Assembly (NCBI RefSeq): GCF_026427355.1
Contig: NZ_CP102664.1
Location: 1,922,001 to 1,986,000 of the forward strand
Origin: Sphingobium sp. JS3065
GTDB taxonomy: Bacteria > Pseudomonadota > Alphaproteobacteria > Sphingomonadales > Sphingomonadaceae
Length of the DNA: 64,000 nucleotides
Direction of reading: 5' to 3'
The translations under genes and the position numbers were made by a program. The notes beneath the pieces were generated by a model. It worked only from the letters and a program-made list of their open reading frames with translations, was not told the origin of the DNA and made no database searches. Positions within the stretch are counted from its first letter, which is position 1. Every line of letters begins with the position of its first letter. Shown piece after piece: positions 27,933-36,839 of this stretch.

Positions 27933-29153
27933 ATGGCTAAGATCAAGGTGAAAAACCCCGTCGTGGAGATCGACGGCGACGAAATGACGCGGATCATCTG
28001 GCAGTGGATTCGCGAGCGCCTCATCCTCCCCTATCTCGACATCGACCTCAAATATTATGATCTGGGCGTCGAGAAGCGCGACGAGACCAACGACCAGATC
28101 ACCATCGATTCCGCCAATGCGATCAAGGAATATGGCGTCGGCGTGAAGTGCGCCACCATCACCCCCGACGAAGCCCGCGTCGAGGAATTCGGCCTGAAGG
28201 AAATGTGGAAGTCGCCCAACGGCACCATCCGCAACATCCTGGGCGGCGTGGTGTTCCGCGAACCCATCGTCATCCGCAACGTGCCGCGCCTGGTGCCCGG
28301 CTGGACCGACCCCATCGTCATCGGCCGTCATGCGTTCGGCGACCAGTATCGCGCCACCGACTTCCTGGTCCCCGGCCCCGGCAAGCTGCGCATGGTGTGG
28401 GACGGCGCCAATGGCGAGAAGATCGAGAAGGACGTCTTCAACTTCCCCAGCTCCGGCGTCGCCATGGGCATGTACAATCTGGACGATTCGATCCGCGATT
28501 TCGCCCGCGCCAGCATGAACTATGCGCTGGGCCGCGGCTGGCCGCTGTACCTGTCGACCAAGAACACCATCCTCAAGGCCTATGACGGCCGCTTCAAGGA
28601 TCTGTTCCAGGAAGTGTTCGACAATGAATTCGCCGACCAGTTCAAAGCGGTGGGCGCAGTCTACGAACACCGCCTGATCGACGACATGGTCGCATCCGCC
28701 CTGAAGTGGAGCGGCAAGTTCGTCTGGGCGTGCAAGAATTACGACGGCGACGTCCAGTCGGATACGGTGGCGCAGGGCTTCGGCTCGCTCGGCCTCATGA
28801 CCTCCGTGCTGCTCTCGCCCGACGGCAAGACGGTCGAGGCCGAAGCCGCGCACGGCACCGTCACCCGCCACTATCGCCAGCACCAGCAGGGCAAGCAGAC
28901 GTCGACCAACCCGATCGCGTCGATCTTCGCCTGGACCCAGGGCCTGGCCTATCGCGGCAAGTTCGACGAGACGCCGGAAGTCACCCGCTTTGCCGAAACG
29001 CTGGAAAAGGTCTGCATCGAAACCGTCGAAAGCGGCGCGATGACCAAGGATCTGGCCCTGCTGATCGGTCCGGAGCAGGCCTGGATGACCACCGAGCAGT
29101 TCTTCGAGGCGATCCGCGCGAACCTCGAAACCGCCATGGGCCAGTGGCAGTAA
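27933..29153 (+). CDS. icd: NADP-dependent isocitrate dehydrogenase
   Basis: Icd oxidatively decarboxylates isocitrate to 2-oxoglutarate in the TCA cycle. The 406-residue protein belongs to the homodimeric type II family shared with eukaryotes: [17 protein letters not shown] at the N-terminus, [25 protein letters not shown], and the coenzyme region [12 protein letters not shown]. The gene stands alone, in a 264-base intergenic region from psd and before the nitrilase fusion gene. Confidence 0.96.
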   Translation: MAKIKVKNPVVEIDGDEMTRIIWQWIRERLILPYLDIDLKYYDLGVEKRDETNDQITIDSANAIKEYGVGVKCATITPDEARVEEFGLKEMWKSPNGTIRNILGGVVFREPIVIRNVPRLVPGWTDPIVIGRHAFGDQYRATDFLVPGPGKLRMVWDGANGEKIEKDVFNFPSSGVAMGMYNLDDSIRDFARASMNYALGRGWPLYLSTKNTILKAYDGRFKDLFQEVFDNEFADQFKAVGAVYEHRLIDDMVASALKWSGKFVWACKNYDGDVQSDTVAQGFGSLGLMTSVLLSPDGKTVEAEAAHGTVTRHYRQHQQGKQTSTNPIASIFAWTQGLAYRGKFDETPEVTRFAETLEKVCIETVESGAMTKDLALLIGPEQAWMTTEQFFEAIRANLETAMGQWQ

Positions 29154-29268
29154 ACTGACGGAAATTATCGGGCGGAACTGATCTGCCTTTCCGTGGTTCA
29201 ATACGGTAACGGAACGAGGCGGCGCCGCAACACGGCGTCGCCTTTTCCATGCAGCCGGGAGATGCTTG

Positions 29269-30882
29269 ATGACGACGACAGCCAAGAAGCGCCTGGAAGT
29301 TCGCGCTGCGGTTCCGGCGGACGTGCGCGGCATCCAGCGGCTGATCGCCCGCGTCTATCCCGGCATGCCCAATTATTCGCTGGCCACCCTGCGTGGCCAG
29401 ATCAACAATTTCCCGACCGGCTGCTTCATCGCGCTCTACGACAACAAGATCGTGGGCTATTGCGCGACCATGCGCGTCAGCAAGAGCATGGCCTTTTCCG
29501 CTCATGATTGGGAGGAGATCACCGCCAACGGCTTCGGCACGCGGCACAGCGCGGCGGGCGAATGGCTCTACGGCTATGAGATGGCGGTCGATCCCAAGCT
29601 GCGCGGCCTGCGCATCGGCCAGCGCCTTTATGACGAGCGCAAGGAACTGGCCGAGGAACTGGACCTGCACGGCATCGTCATCGCCGGACGCATGCCCGGC
29701 TATGCCCGGGCCAAGCGGCGCGTCGATGGCCCCGCCGACTATCTGGACAAGGTGGTGCACGGCAAGCTGCGCGACCAGGTGATCAGCTTCCAGCTCAAGA
29801 ACCAGTTCGAACCGCTGGGCGTGCTGGAGAATTACCTGCCGGAGGACAAGCAGTCGGACGGCCACGCCGCCCATCTGGTGTGGCGCAATCCCTATGTCGA
29901 TCCGGATGAAGCGCCCGAAATGCGCGTGCCGCGCGGCGTGGAAAGCGTCCGCCTCGCCACTTGCCAGTTGCAGGCCCGCGCCGTGAAGGATTTCGACGAG
30001 TTCATCCGCAACATCGAATATTTCGTCGACGTGGCGGCGGATTATCGCTCCGACTTCATCGTCTTTCCCGAACTGTTCACCCTGCCGCTGCTTTCCTATG
30101 AAACCAGGAAGCTATCGCCCACCGAAGCGATCGACCGGCTGACCGGCTACACACCGCGCCTGACCAAGGAGCTGGAGCGGATGGCGCTGGAATATAATAT
30201 CAACATCATCGGCGGCTCCCATCCGACGCGGGCCGACGATGGCGACATTCAGAACATCGCCTATGTCGCATTGCGCGACGGGTCGCTGCACACGCAGGAG
30301 AAGATCCACCCGACGCCCAACGAAGCATTCTGGTGGAACATCAAGGGCGGCGATTCGCTGGACGTGATCCAGACCGACTGCGGCCCCATCGGCGTGCTGA
30401 TCTGTTACGACAGCGAATTTCCGGAACTGGCGCGGCGGCTGGTGGACCAGGGGGCGCGGATCATCTTCGTGCCCTTCTGCACCGACTCGCGGCTGGGTTA
30501 CATGCGGGTGCGCTATTGCGCGCAGGCGCGGGCCATCGAAAATCAATGCTATGTGGTCATGTCTGGCAATGTCGGCAATTTGCCGAACGTCGACAATATG
30601 GACATTCAATATGCCCAGAGCGCGATCCTGACGCCGTGCGACCTGCCCTTTGCGCGGGACGGGATCGCGGCGGAATCGACGGAGAATGTCGAGACGCTGA
30701 CCATGGCGGACGTGAACCTGGCGGACCTGAGCTGGGCGCGGGCGGAGGGCACGGTGCGCAACCTGCGCGACCGGCGGTTCGACCTCTATCATATCGACTG
30801 GGACAGCAATCCCGACCATGCCCACGCGCCGAGCGGCGGGCCGGTGCCCGCGGGCGGGCACAATGCGCCGGGCGGGGGGTGA
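29269..30882 (+). CDS. Bifunctional GNAT acetyltransferase / carbon-nitrogen hydrolase
   Basis: This 537-residue protein fuses two domains. Residues 8-210 form a GNAT acyltransferase-like domain (EVRAAVPADVRGIQRLI, acetyl-CoA loop DPKLRGLRIGQRL). Residues 225-510 form a nitrilase-superfamily domain with the full Glu-Lys-Cys triad: E268 in VFPELFT, K345 in QEKIHPTPNE and C379 in LICYDSEFPE. The architecture resembles B. subtilis YhcX. The substrate is unknown; an amide or an N-acyl compound made and cut by the same protein is possible. I used the ATG at 29269 over the TTG one codon upstream. Confidence 0.9.
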   Translation: MTTTAKKRLEVRAAVPADVRGIQRLIARVYPGMPNYSLATLRGQINNFPTGCFIALYDNKIVGYCATMRVSKSMAFSAHDWEEITANGFGTRHSAAGEWLYGYEMAVDPKLRGLRIGQRLYDERKELAEELDLHGIVIAGRMPGYARAKRRVDGPADYLDKVVHGKLRDQVISFQLKNQFEPLGVLENYLPEDKQSDGHAAHLVWRNPYVDPDEAPEMRVPRGVESVRLATCQLQARAVKDFDEFIRNIEYFVDVAADYRSDFIVFPELFTLPLLSYETRKLSPTEAIDRLTGYTPRLTKELERMALEYNINIIGGSHPTRADDGDIQNIAYVALRDGSLHTQEKIHPTPNEAFWWNIKGGDSLDVIQTDCGPIGVLICYDSEFPELARRLVDQGARIIFVPFCTDSRLGYMRVRYCAQARAIENQCYVVMSGNVGNLPNVDNMDIQYAQSAILTPCDLPFARDGIAAESTENVETLTMADVNLADLSWARAEGTVRNLRDRRFDLYHIDWDSNPDHAHAPSGGPVPAGGHNAPGGG

Positions 30883-30900
30883 TTGGGTGGTTTTAAGACA

Positions 30901-31027
30901 TTCCCCTCCCGCAAGCGGGAGGGGTTAGGGGTGGGCGCGAGCGGAGCGAGCTTCTGCCTTCTCGGCTAGGGAAGAACGCCGCTGACGCGGCGACCCACCT
31001 CCGGCCCCTCCCGCTTGCGGGAGGGGA
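30901..31027. repeat. Palindrome-ended intergenic repeat element
   Basis: Two near-identical perfect palindromes, CCCCTCCCGC-AAGCGGGAGGGG-like at about 30903-30925 and CCCCTCCCGCTTGCGGGAGGGG at about 31005-31026, bracket about 80 bases. Each end can form its own hairpin and the two can also pair with each other. It lies between the nitrilase fusion and glmS and may terminate both convergent transcripts. Confidence 0.65.
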
Positions 31028-31049
31028 GAAGAACATCCCCAAACCCCCT

Positions 31050-32873
31050 TCACTCGACGGTGACGCTCTTGGCGAGGTTCCTTGGCTGATCGACATCCGT
31101 GCCCTTGGCCACCGCCACATGATAGGCCAGCAACTGCACCGGCACGGCATAGACCATCGGCGCGATCAGCGGGTGGACCTTGGGCATGGTGATCGTCGCC
31201 ATGCAACCCTCCCCCGCTGCCTGCACGCCGTCATAGTCGGAGATCAGCACCACCTTGCCGCCGCGCGCCTGCACTTCCTGCATGTTGCTGACGGTCTTTT
31301 CGAACAAAGGCCCGCTCGGCGCGAGGACGATCACCGGCACCTTGTCGTCAATCAGGGCGATGGGACCATGCTTCATCTCGCCCGCGGCATAGCCTTCGGC
31401 ATGGATATAGCTGATTTCCTTGAGCTTCAGCGCCCCTTCCAGCGCCAGCGGATAATCCGTTCCGCGCCCCAGATAGAGCACGTCCCGCGCTCCCGCGATC
31501 AGATGCGCCATCGCCTCTATCGATTCGTCATAGGCCAGCGCCCCGTTCAGCGCGGCGGGCGCTTCGGACAGGTGGCGGACCAGTTCCTTCTCCGCCTTCT
31601 CGTCCAGCCGCCCCTTGGCCCGCGCCAGATTGGCCGCGAAAGCCGCCAGCACCGCCAACTGACAGGTAAAGGCCTTGGTCGACGCCACGCCGATTTCCGG
31701 CCCGGCATTGGTCGGCAGCAGCAGGTCCGCCTCCCGCGCCATGGTGCTGGTGGGCACGTTGACGACGGCGGCGATCTTCTGCCCCTCCGCCCGGGCGTGG
31801 CGCAGCGCGGCCAGCGTGTCGGCGGTTTCGCCCGACTGGCTGATGACGATCATCAGCCCGCCTTCCTCCATCACCGGAGCGCGATAACGAAACTCGCTCG
31901 CCACATCGATGTCGACAGGGACGCGGGCGAACTGTTCGATCCAATATTTGGCCACCATGCCCGCATAATAGCTGGTCCCGCAGGCGACGATGGTGACGCG
32001 GCGGATCGACCCCAGGTCGAAATCCGGGATCGGCAGCGAAACCTGATCCTCCATCCGGCGGAGATAGGAACGCAGCGTCTGCGCCACGACCACCGGCTGC
32101 TCGTAAATCTCCTTGAGCATATAGTGGCGGTGATTGCCCTTGGAGATGAGTTCGCCGGTCACGCCCGAAATGGTGACGGGCCGTTCGACGGGATTATTGT
32201 CCTTGTCGAAAATCTCCGCGCCATCGCGGGTGATGATGACCCAGTCGCCCTCCTCCAGATAGGCGATGCGCTGGGTCAGCGGGGCCAGCGCCAGGGCGTC
32301 GGAGCCAAGATAGGTCTCTCCCTCGCCATAGCCGACCACCAGCGGCGACCCAAGGCGCGCACCGATCAGCATATCGGGATGGCTGCGGAACAGGATCGCA
32401 AGCGCGAACGCGCCATGCAAGCGGGGCAGCACCTGCGCCACCGCATCCTTGGGGGATGCGCCCTGCTCCACCAGTTCGCTCACCAGATGGGCGACGACTT
32501 CCGTATCGGTCTGGCTGTCGAAGGTCCGGCCACGCGCCATCAATTCCTCGCGCAGCGGCTTGAAATTCTCGATGATGCCATTGTGGACGAGCGCCACTTC
32601 CCTGGTGGCATGGGGATGGGCATTGCTGGTCGTCGGCGCGCCATGGGTGGCCCAGCGGGTGTGGGCGATGCCGGTGATGCCCGGCAAGGGCGCGGCCTCC
32701 AGTTCCTTCACCAGATTGGCCAGCTTGCCTTCGGCCCGGCGGCGGTCGATCTGCCCGTCATGGACTGTGGCGACGCCCGCGCTGTCATAGCCGCGATATT
32801 CGAGGCGCTTCAGTCCCTCGACCAGCCGCTCCGCCACGTCGTCCCTGCCGATGATTCCGATGATGCCGCACAT
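31050..32873 (-). CDS. glmS: Glutamine--fructose-6-phosphate aminotransferase (isomerizing)
   Basis: GlmS makes glucosamine-6-phosphate from fructose-6-phosphate and glutamine, the first step to UDP-GlcNAc. The 607-residue protein has the N-terminal glutamine amidotransferase domain with the nucleophile C2 (CGIIGIIG), two SIS sugar-isomerase domains (VACGTSYYAG, GRGTDYPLALEGALKLKE), and the C-terminal DQPRNLAKSVTVE. No glmS ribozyme is visible upstream, as expected outside Firmicutes. glmU, of the same pathway, is encoded about 0.9 kb upstream on the same strand. Confidence 0.97.
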   Translation of the reverse strand: MCGIIGIIGRDDVAERLVEGLKRLEYRGYDSAGVATVHDGQIDRRRAEGKLANLVKELEAAPLPGITGIAHTRWATHGAPTTSNAHPHATREVALVHNGIIENFKPLREELMARGRTFDSQTDTEVVAHLVSELVEQGASPKDAVAQVLPRLHGAFALAILFRSHPDMLIGARLGSPLVVGYGEGETYLGSDALALAPLTQRIAYLEEGDWVIITRDGAEIFDKDNNPVERPVTISGVTGELISKGNHRHYMLKEIYEQPVVVAQTLRSYLRRMEDQVSLPIPDFDLGSIRRVTIVACGTSYYAGMVAKYWIEQFARVPVDIDVASEFRYRAPVMEEGGLMIVISQSGETADTLAALRHARAEGQKIAAVVNVPTSTMAREADLLLPTNAGPEIGVASTKAFTCQLAVLAAFAANLARAKGRLDEKAEKELVRHLSEAPAALNGALAYDESIEAMAHLIAGARDVLYLGRGTDYPLALEGALKLKEISYIHAEGYAAGEMKHGPIALIDDKVPVIVLAPSGPLFEKTVSNMQEVQARGGKVVLISDYDGVQAAGEGCMATITMPKVHPLIAPMVYAVPVQLLAYHVAVAKGTDVDQPRNLAKSVTVE

Positions 32874-32955
32874 GGATAGTCAGTCCCAAAGCCCTAGAAA
32901 AATATATGCTTATCCGCCTATGCCACTTTCAAGCCATTCGCGACAGGGGCCAGCG

Positions 32956-33813
32956 TCATCGTGGATGAATTGTAACCAACCACAGATCAGGCGGCGCCAA
33001 CAACCGGATCGGCAGGCCGCTGGTGCCCAGCCCCGCCGAAACGACCATGGTCCGGGCACCTTCCCGATACACGCCGCAGGCATAGCGCGTGCCGTAGCGC
33101 GACGGCACATAGACGATGCCCGCGAAGGGAAAGGCCACCTGCCCGCAATGGGTATGCCCCACCAGCGTCAGCATCGGCCGGTCGGGCAGCAGGGGAAAGG
33201 CATCCGGCCCATGGGACAGCATCAGCGGCGCGCCGCCCAGCGCCTGCATCGCGTCCAGCGTCTTCGGGATATCGGCCCGTCCGGTATAGATGTCGCGCAG
33301 GCCGCCAATCGCCAGCGGTCCCCGCCGCACGGCCTGATTGTCAAGCAGGCGGATGCCGATCCGGGCGAACAGATTACCCCACTGCCGGCGGTTGATGCCC
33401 GCATGTTTGCGCGCATCATGATTGCCCAGCACCGCCACCACACCCAGCGGCGCGCGCAAGGCGGCGAAAGGGGCGATGCTCTGTACGGGACCATAGGTCG
33501 CCCCGCCCTTGTCATCGCCGATATAGTCGCCGCCCAGCACGACTAGGTCGGGCCTGAGGCCATTCACCTGCGCGACGATCCGCGCCATCCGTTCCGGGCT
33601 GTTGTCCGGTCCGGACAAATGGCTGTCGGTCAGCAGCGCCACCGTCACCGGGCGGCGCGGCGCATCCCCCGGAAAGGGCAGCACGACATCCAGCCGACGC
33701 ACGACCGGCATCGCCCGCGCATTGGCGAGGAGCCAGACGACCCCACCCGACAAAAGCAGAAAGATGAGCAGCAGCGCCGCAAGCCAGCGCCGCTTTCGGA
33801 AGAAGGCCGTCAC
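32956..33813 (-). CDS. Calcineurin-like metallophosphoesterase, membrane anchored
   Basis: This 285-residue protein starts with a basic stretch and one membrane helix (LAALLLIFLLLSGGVVWLLA). It then carries the metallophosphoesterase motifs: DSHLSG for the D-x-H, GGDYIGD, GNHDA and GHTHCGQ. It resembles YaeI-type enzymes, whose members hydrolyse phosphodiesters or lipid pyrophosphates; the substrate here is unknown. The start is a GTG at 33813 whose GTGA overlaps the glmU stop codon, so translation is probably coupled to glmU. Confidence 0.86.
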   Translation of the reverse strand: MTAFFRKRRWLAALLLIFLLLSGGVVWLLANARAMPVVRRLDVVLPFPGDAPRRPVTVALLTDSHLSGPDNSPERMARIVAQVNGLRPDLVVLGGDYIGDDKGGATYGPVQSIAPFAALRAPLGVVAVLGNHDARKHAGINRRQWGNLFARIGIRLLDNQAVRRGPLAIGGLRDIYTGRADIPKTLDAMQALGGAPLMLSHGPDAFPLLPDRPMLTLVGHTHCGQVAFPFAGIVYVPSRYGTRYACGVYREGARTMVVSAGLGTSGLPIRLLAPPDLWLVTIHPR

Positions 33814-35219
33814 TTGGATGCTTTGCGCGCCTGCATCCTCGCCCGGAAGCGGGCCGCCCAGCCGGGCTTTGCCTCCTGCTTCGGCCGGACCAGGCATAGC
33901 GCGTCGGCCTCCACCGCCTGCGTCACGACGCTGCCCGCCGCGACGATCGCGCCGTCCCCGATCTTGACCGGCGCGACCAGCGCGCTGTTGGAGCCGATGA
34001 AGGCGCCCGCCCCGATTTCCGTCCTATATTTGAAGAAGCCATCATAGTTGCAGGTGATGGTGCCCGCGCCGATATTGGCGCGCGCCCCGATGCTGGCGTC
34101 ACCGATATAGGACAGGTGGTTGGCCTTGGCGCCCTCGCCCAGTTCGGCCTTCTTCACCTCCACGAAATTGCCGACCTTGGCCTTGACGCCGATCTTCGCG
34201 CCGGGGCGCAGGCGGGCATAGGGTCCGATTTCCGCGCCCTTGCCGACGGTCGCGCCCTCCAGATGGGAAAAGGCGTGGATGGTCGCATCGTCCGCCACGC
34301 TGACGCCGGGGCCGAAGACGACATTCGGCTCTATCACCACGTCGCGGCCAATCACCGTGTCATGGGCGAAGAACACCGTTTCCGGCGCGATCAGCGTCGC
34401 GCCCTCGCGCATCGCCTCGGCGCGGCGGCGGTCCTGCCAGACGGCCTCTACCCCCGCCAGTTCGGCGCGGCTGTTGACCCCGGCGACTTCCCAGGCCTCC
34501 GCCTCTATCACCGCGCTCTGCGCACCGGGCAGCATGACGATGTCGGGCAGATAATATTCGCCCGCTACATTGTCGTTGCCGATCTGGTCGAGCAGCACGA
34601 ACAGGTCGGTCGAACGCACCGCCATCAACCCCGAATTACAGAGCGTCACTGCCCGCTCCTCTGCATTGGCGTCCTTATATTCGACCATCTTTTCGATGAC
34701 GCCCTGGTCCTGGGCGATGATCCGGCCATAGGCGGCGGCATCCTCAGGACGGAAGCCCAGCACCACGGCGCGCGGCTCGTCACCCCAATTCAAACGCTCC
34801 AGCATGGATCGCATGGTTTCGGTCCGCACCAGCGGCACATCGCCATAGAGGATCAATATGTCGCCCGCGAAACCGGCCAGCGCGTCATGCGCCTGCGCCA
34901 CGGCATGGCCGGTGCCATGCTGCTGTTCCTGCACGGCGATGACGGCGCCGCTGCCCTCCACCGCCTTTTCCACCTGATCGCGCCCGGCGCCGACCACGAC
35001 GACCTGCCGTTCGGGCTGCAACGCGGCCACGCTGGCGAGCAGATGGAGCAGCATCGGCCGCCCCGCTATGGGGTGCAGCACCTTATGCCTGGCGGATTTC
35101 ATGCGCGTGCCCTGCCCGGCGGCAAGGATGATCACTGCCAAAGGGCGATGGGGCGGACGGCTGGCGGTCACGGGGGCATCCTTCACAAAGAGGCCAAGAA
35201 TCTGAGCGCTCTGTGCCAT
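33810..35219 (-). CDS. glmU: Bifunctional UDP-GlcNAc pyrophosphorylase / glucosamine-1-phosphate acetyltransferase
   Basis: GlmU acetylates glucosamine-1-phosphate and couples it to UTP, giving UDP-GlcNAc for peptidoglycan and glycans. The N-terminal uridylyltransferase domain has LAAGQGTRMKSARHKVLHP in parts and LYGDVPLV; the C-terminal left-handed beta helix has LRPGAKIGVKAKVGNFVEVK in parts and the acetyl-CoA region NYDGFFKYRTEIG. I give the ATG at 35219; a GTG at 35171 would yield about 453 residues, nearer the family norm, and may be the true start. It is divergent from gph. Confidence 0.94.
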   Translation of the reverse strand: MAQSAQILGLFVKDAPVTASRPPHRPLAVIILAAGQGTRMKSARHKVLHPIAGRPMLLHLLASVAALQPERQVVVVGAGRDQVEKAVEGSGAVIAVQEQQHGTGHAVAQAHDALAGFAGDILILYGDVPLVRTETMRSMLERLNWGDEPRAVVLGFRPEDAAAYGRIIAQDQGVIEKMVEYKDANAEERAVTLCNSGLMAVRSTDLFVLLDQIGNDNVAGEYYLPDIVMLPGAQSAVIEAEAWEVAGVNSRAELAGVEAVWQDRRRAEAMREGATLIAPETVFFAHDTVIGRDVVIEPNVVFGPGVSVADDATIHAFSHLEGATVGKGAEIGPYARLRPGAKIGVKAKVGNFVEVKKAELGEGAKANHLSYIGDASIGARANIGAGTITCNYDGFFKYRTEIGAGAFIGSNSALVAPVKIGDGAIVAAGSVVTQAVEADALCLVRPKQEAKPGWAARFRARMQARKASK

Positions 35220-35262
35220 GTTTGACTTGCCTTTGCCACTGCGCAAGCGGCATGAGCCAGCC

Positions 35263-35931
35263 ATGGCCAACATCCCTTTCGACATCGTCGGCTTCGACCT
35301 TGACGGCACCCTGCTCGACACCAGCGGCGATCTGGCCGCGGCGGTCAATTACGCCATCGCCACCGACGGCCGCCCGCCCTTTCCGGTGGCGGCGATCCAC
35401 CCCTTTGTCGGCAAGGGGGCGAAGGTCATGCTCCAGCGGGCGCTGGACGCTTCGGGCGGTTATGACGAGCCGATGCTGGCAAGGATGCTGCCGATCCTGC
35501 TCGATTATTATGAGCAGAATCTGGCGATCCATTCCCTGCCCTATCCCGGCCTGATCGCGGCGATGGACGCGCTGGAGGCAGCGGGCGTGAAGCTTGCCAT
35601 CTGCACCAACAAGGCGGAGCGCTTCACCGTTCCGCTGCTACACCAGATCGGCCTGTCGGAGCGTTTCGCCAGCGTCGTCGGCGGCGACACGGTCGGCATC
35701 GCGAAGCCCGATCCGGCGCCGATCCACGCCATGATCGAGCGCGCGGGCGGGGGGCGGACGATCTTCCTGGGCGACACGATCAACGACATCGCCGGAGCGC
35801 GCAATGCGGGCATCCCCAGCATCGCCGTCAGCTTCGGCTTCCTGGACGGCCCGGTGGAGGCGCTGGAGGCCGACGCCGTCATCCACCATTATGACGAGCT
35901 GCTGCCGCTGCTGGGACGCTGGCCCGCATGA
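35263..35931 (+). CDS. gph: Phosphoglycolate phosphatase (HAD family)
   Basis: This 222-residue HAD hydrolase probably removes 2-phosphoglycolate produced by DNA repair or oxygenation. The catalytic aspartates are in GFDLDGTLLDTSGDL, the threonine/serine motif in ICTNKAE, the lysine in GIAKPDPAPI, and the last acidic motif in FLGDTINDIAGARNAG. I used the ATG at 35263 (MANIPFDIVGF). The stop overlaps the enoyl-CoA hydratase start (ATGA). Confidence 0.88.
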   Translation: MANIPFDIVGFDLDGTLLDTSGDLAAAVNYAIATDGRPPFPVAAIHPFVGKGAKVMLQRALDASGGYDEPMLARMLPILLDYYEQNLAIHSLPYPGLIAAMDALEAAGVKLAICTNKAERFTVPLLHQIGLSERFASVVGGDTVGIAKPDPAPIHAMIERAGGGRTIFLGDTINDIAGARNAGIPSIAVSFGFLDGPVEALEADAVIHHYDELLPLLGRWPA

Positions 35932-36689
35932 CGATCCGGCTGGAACGCGACGGCGCGGTCGCCACGCTGCTGATCGACCGGCCCCGGCAGCACAACGCCA
36001 TGAACCAGGCGATGTGGGAGCGATTTCCGCAACTGGTGCAGCAGGCGATGGCGGACGAGACGATCCGGGTACTGATCGTGACCTCCGCCGCCCCCGGCCT
36101 GTTCTGCGCGGGGGCGGACATCCACGAATTCGCGCTCCATTCCGGCGAGGAGGAATGGCGCATCGCCAACCAGGCCGCGATTCGCGCCGCCCAATATGCC
36201 CTTGCCCATGCGCAAAAGCCGGTCATCGCGGCCATAGACGGGGATGCGGTCGGCGGCGGATGCGGCCTGGCCATCGCCTGCGACCTGCGGATCGCCTCCC
36301 CCGCCGCGCGTCTGGGCATCACTCCGGCGAAGCTGGGCATCGTCTATTCGCTGTTCGACACCAAGCTGCTGGTCGACCTGGTCGGACCGGCGCGGGCCAA
36401 GCGCATCCTGTTCACCGCCGCGCTGCACGATGCGGAAGAGGCGCTGACCATCGGTCTGGTCGACCAGATATCGCCGGACCCGCTGGAGGCGGCGATGGAA
36501 TTGGCCAAGGTGATGGCGGCCAATGCCCAGCATTCGATCCTTTCGTCCAAGGCGATCGTCCGCCGCATCCTGGATGGGCAGTCCGATGACGATGCGGACA
36601 CATTGGCCATGTTCCGCGACGCCTTCATCCGGCCCGATTTCCGGGAGGGCGTGCAGGCGTTCCGGGACAAGCGTCGTCCCCGCTTCTGA
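35928..36689 (+). CDS. Enoyl-CoA hydratase/isomerase family protein
   Basis: This 253-residue crotonase-fold protein has the oxyanion-hole segments SAAPGLFCAGADIHEFA and AIDGDAVGGGCGLAIACDLRI in parts, where the loop GGGCGLA is typical. Hydratases use two glutamates; the positions near AARLGITPAKLGI do not clearly show both, so the exact reaction (hydratase, isomerase or other) is uncertain. It overlaps gph by 4 bases and is probably co-transcribed with it. Confidence 0.85.
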   Translation: MTIRLERDGAVATLLIDRPRQHNAMNQAMWERFPQLVQQAMADETIRVLIVTSAAPGLFCAGADIHEFALHSGEEEWRIANQAAIRAAQYALAHAQKPVIAAIDGDAVGGGCGLAIACDLRIASPAARLGITPAKLGIVYSLFDTKLLVDLVGPARAKRILFTAALHDAEEALTIGLVDQISPDPLEAAMELAKVMAANAQHSILSSKAIVRRILDGQSDDDADTLAMFRDAFIRPDFREGVQAFRDKRRPRF

Positions 36690-36839
36690 ACCGCTCGCCG
36701 CATGTTCATCCATATCGGATGAATATCTAGTCCGATCCGGAAGCATTTGTTAAGGAACGGCTTTTACCGGTCTTCCAGTACGGATCACGCACCGGAACGC
36801 GCACGATTTTCGACCGATAAAAGGAACAGGCACCGCAGC

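Noticed and set aside
32874..32955. Possible glmS ribozyme or riboswitch upstream of glmS
   Set aside because: The 82-base spacer has none of the conserved core of the glmS ribozyme, which is also not expected outside Firmicutes.
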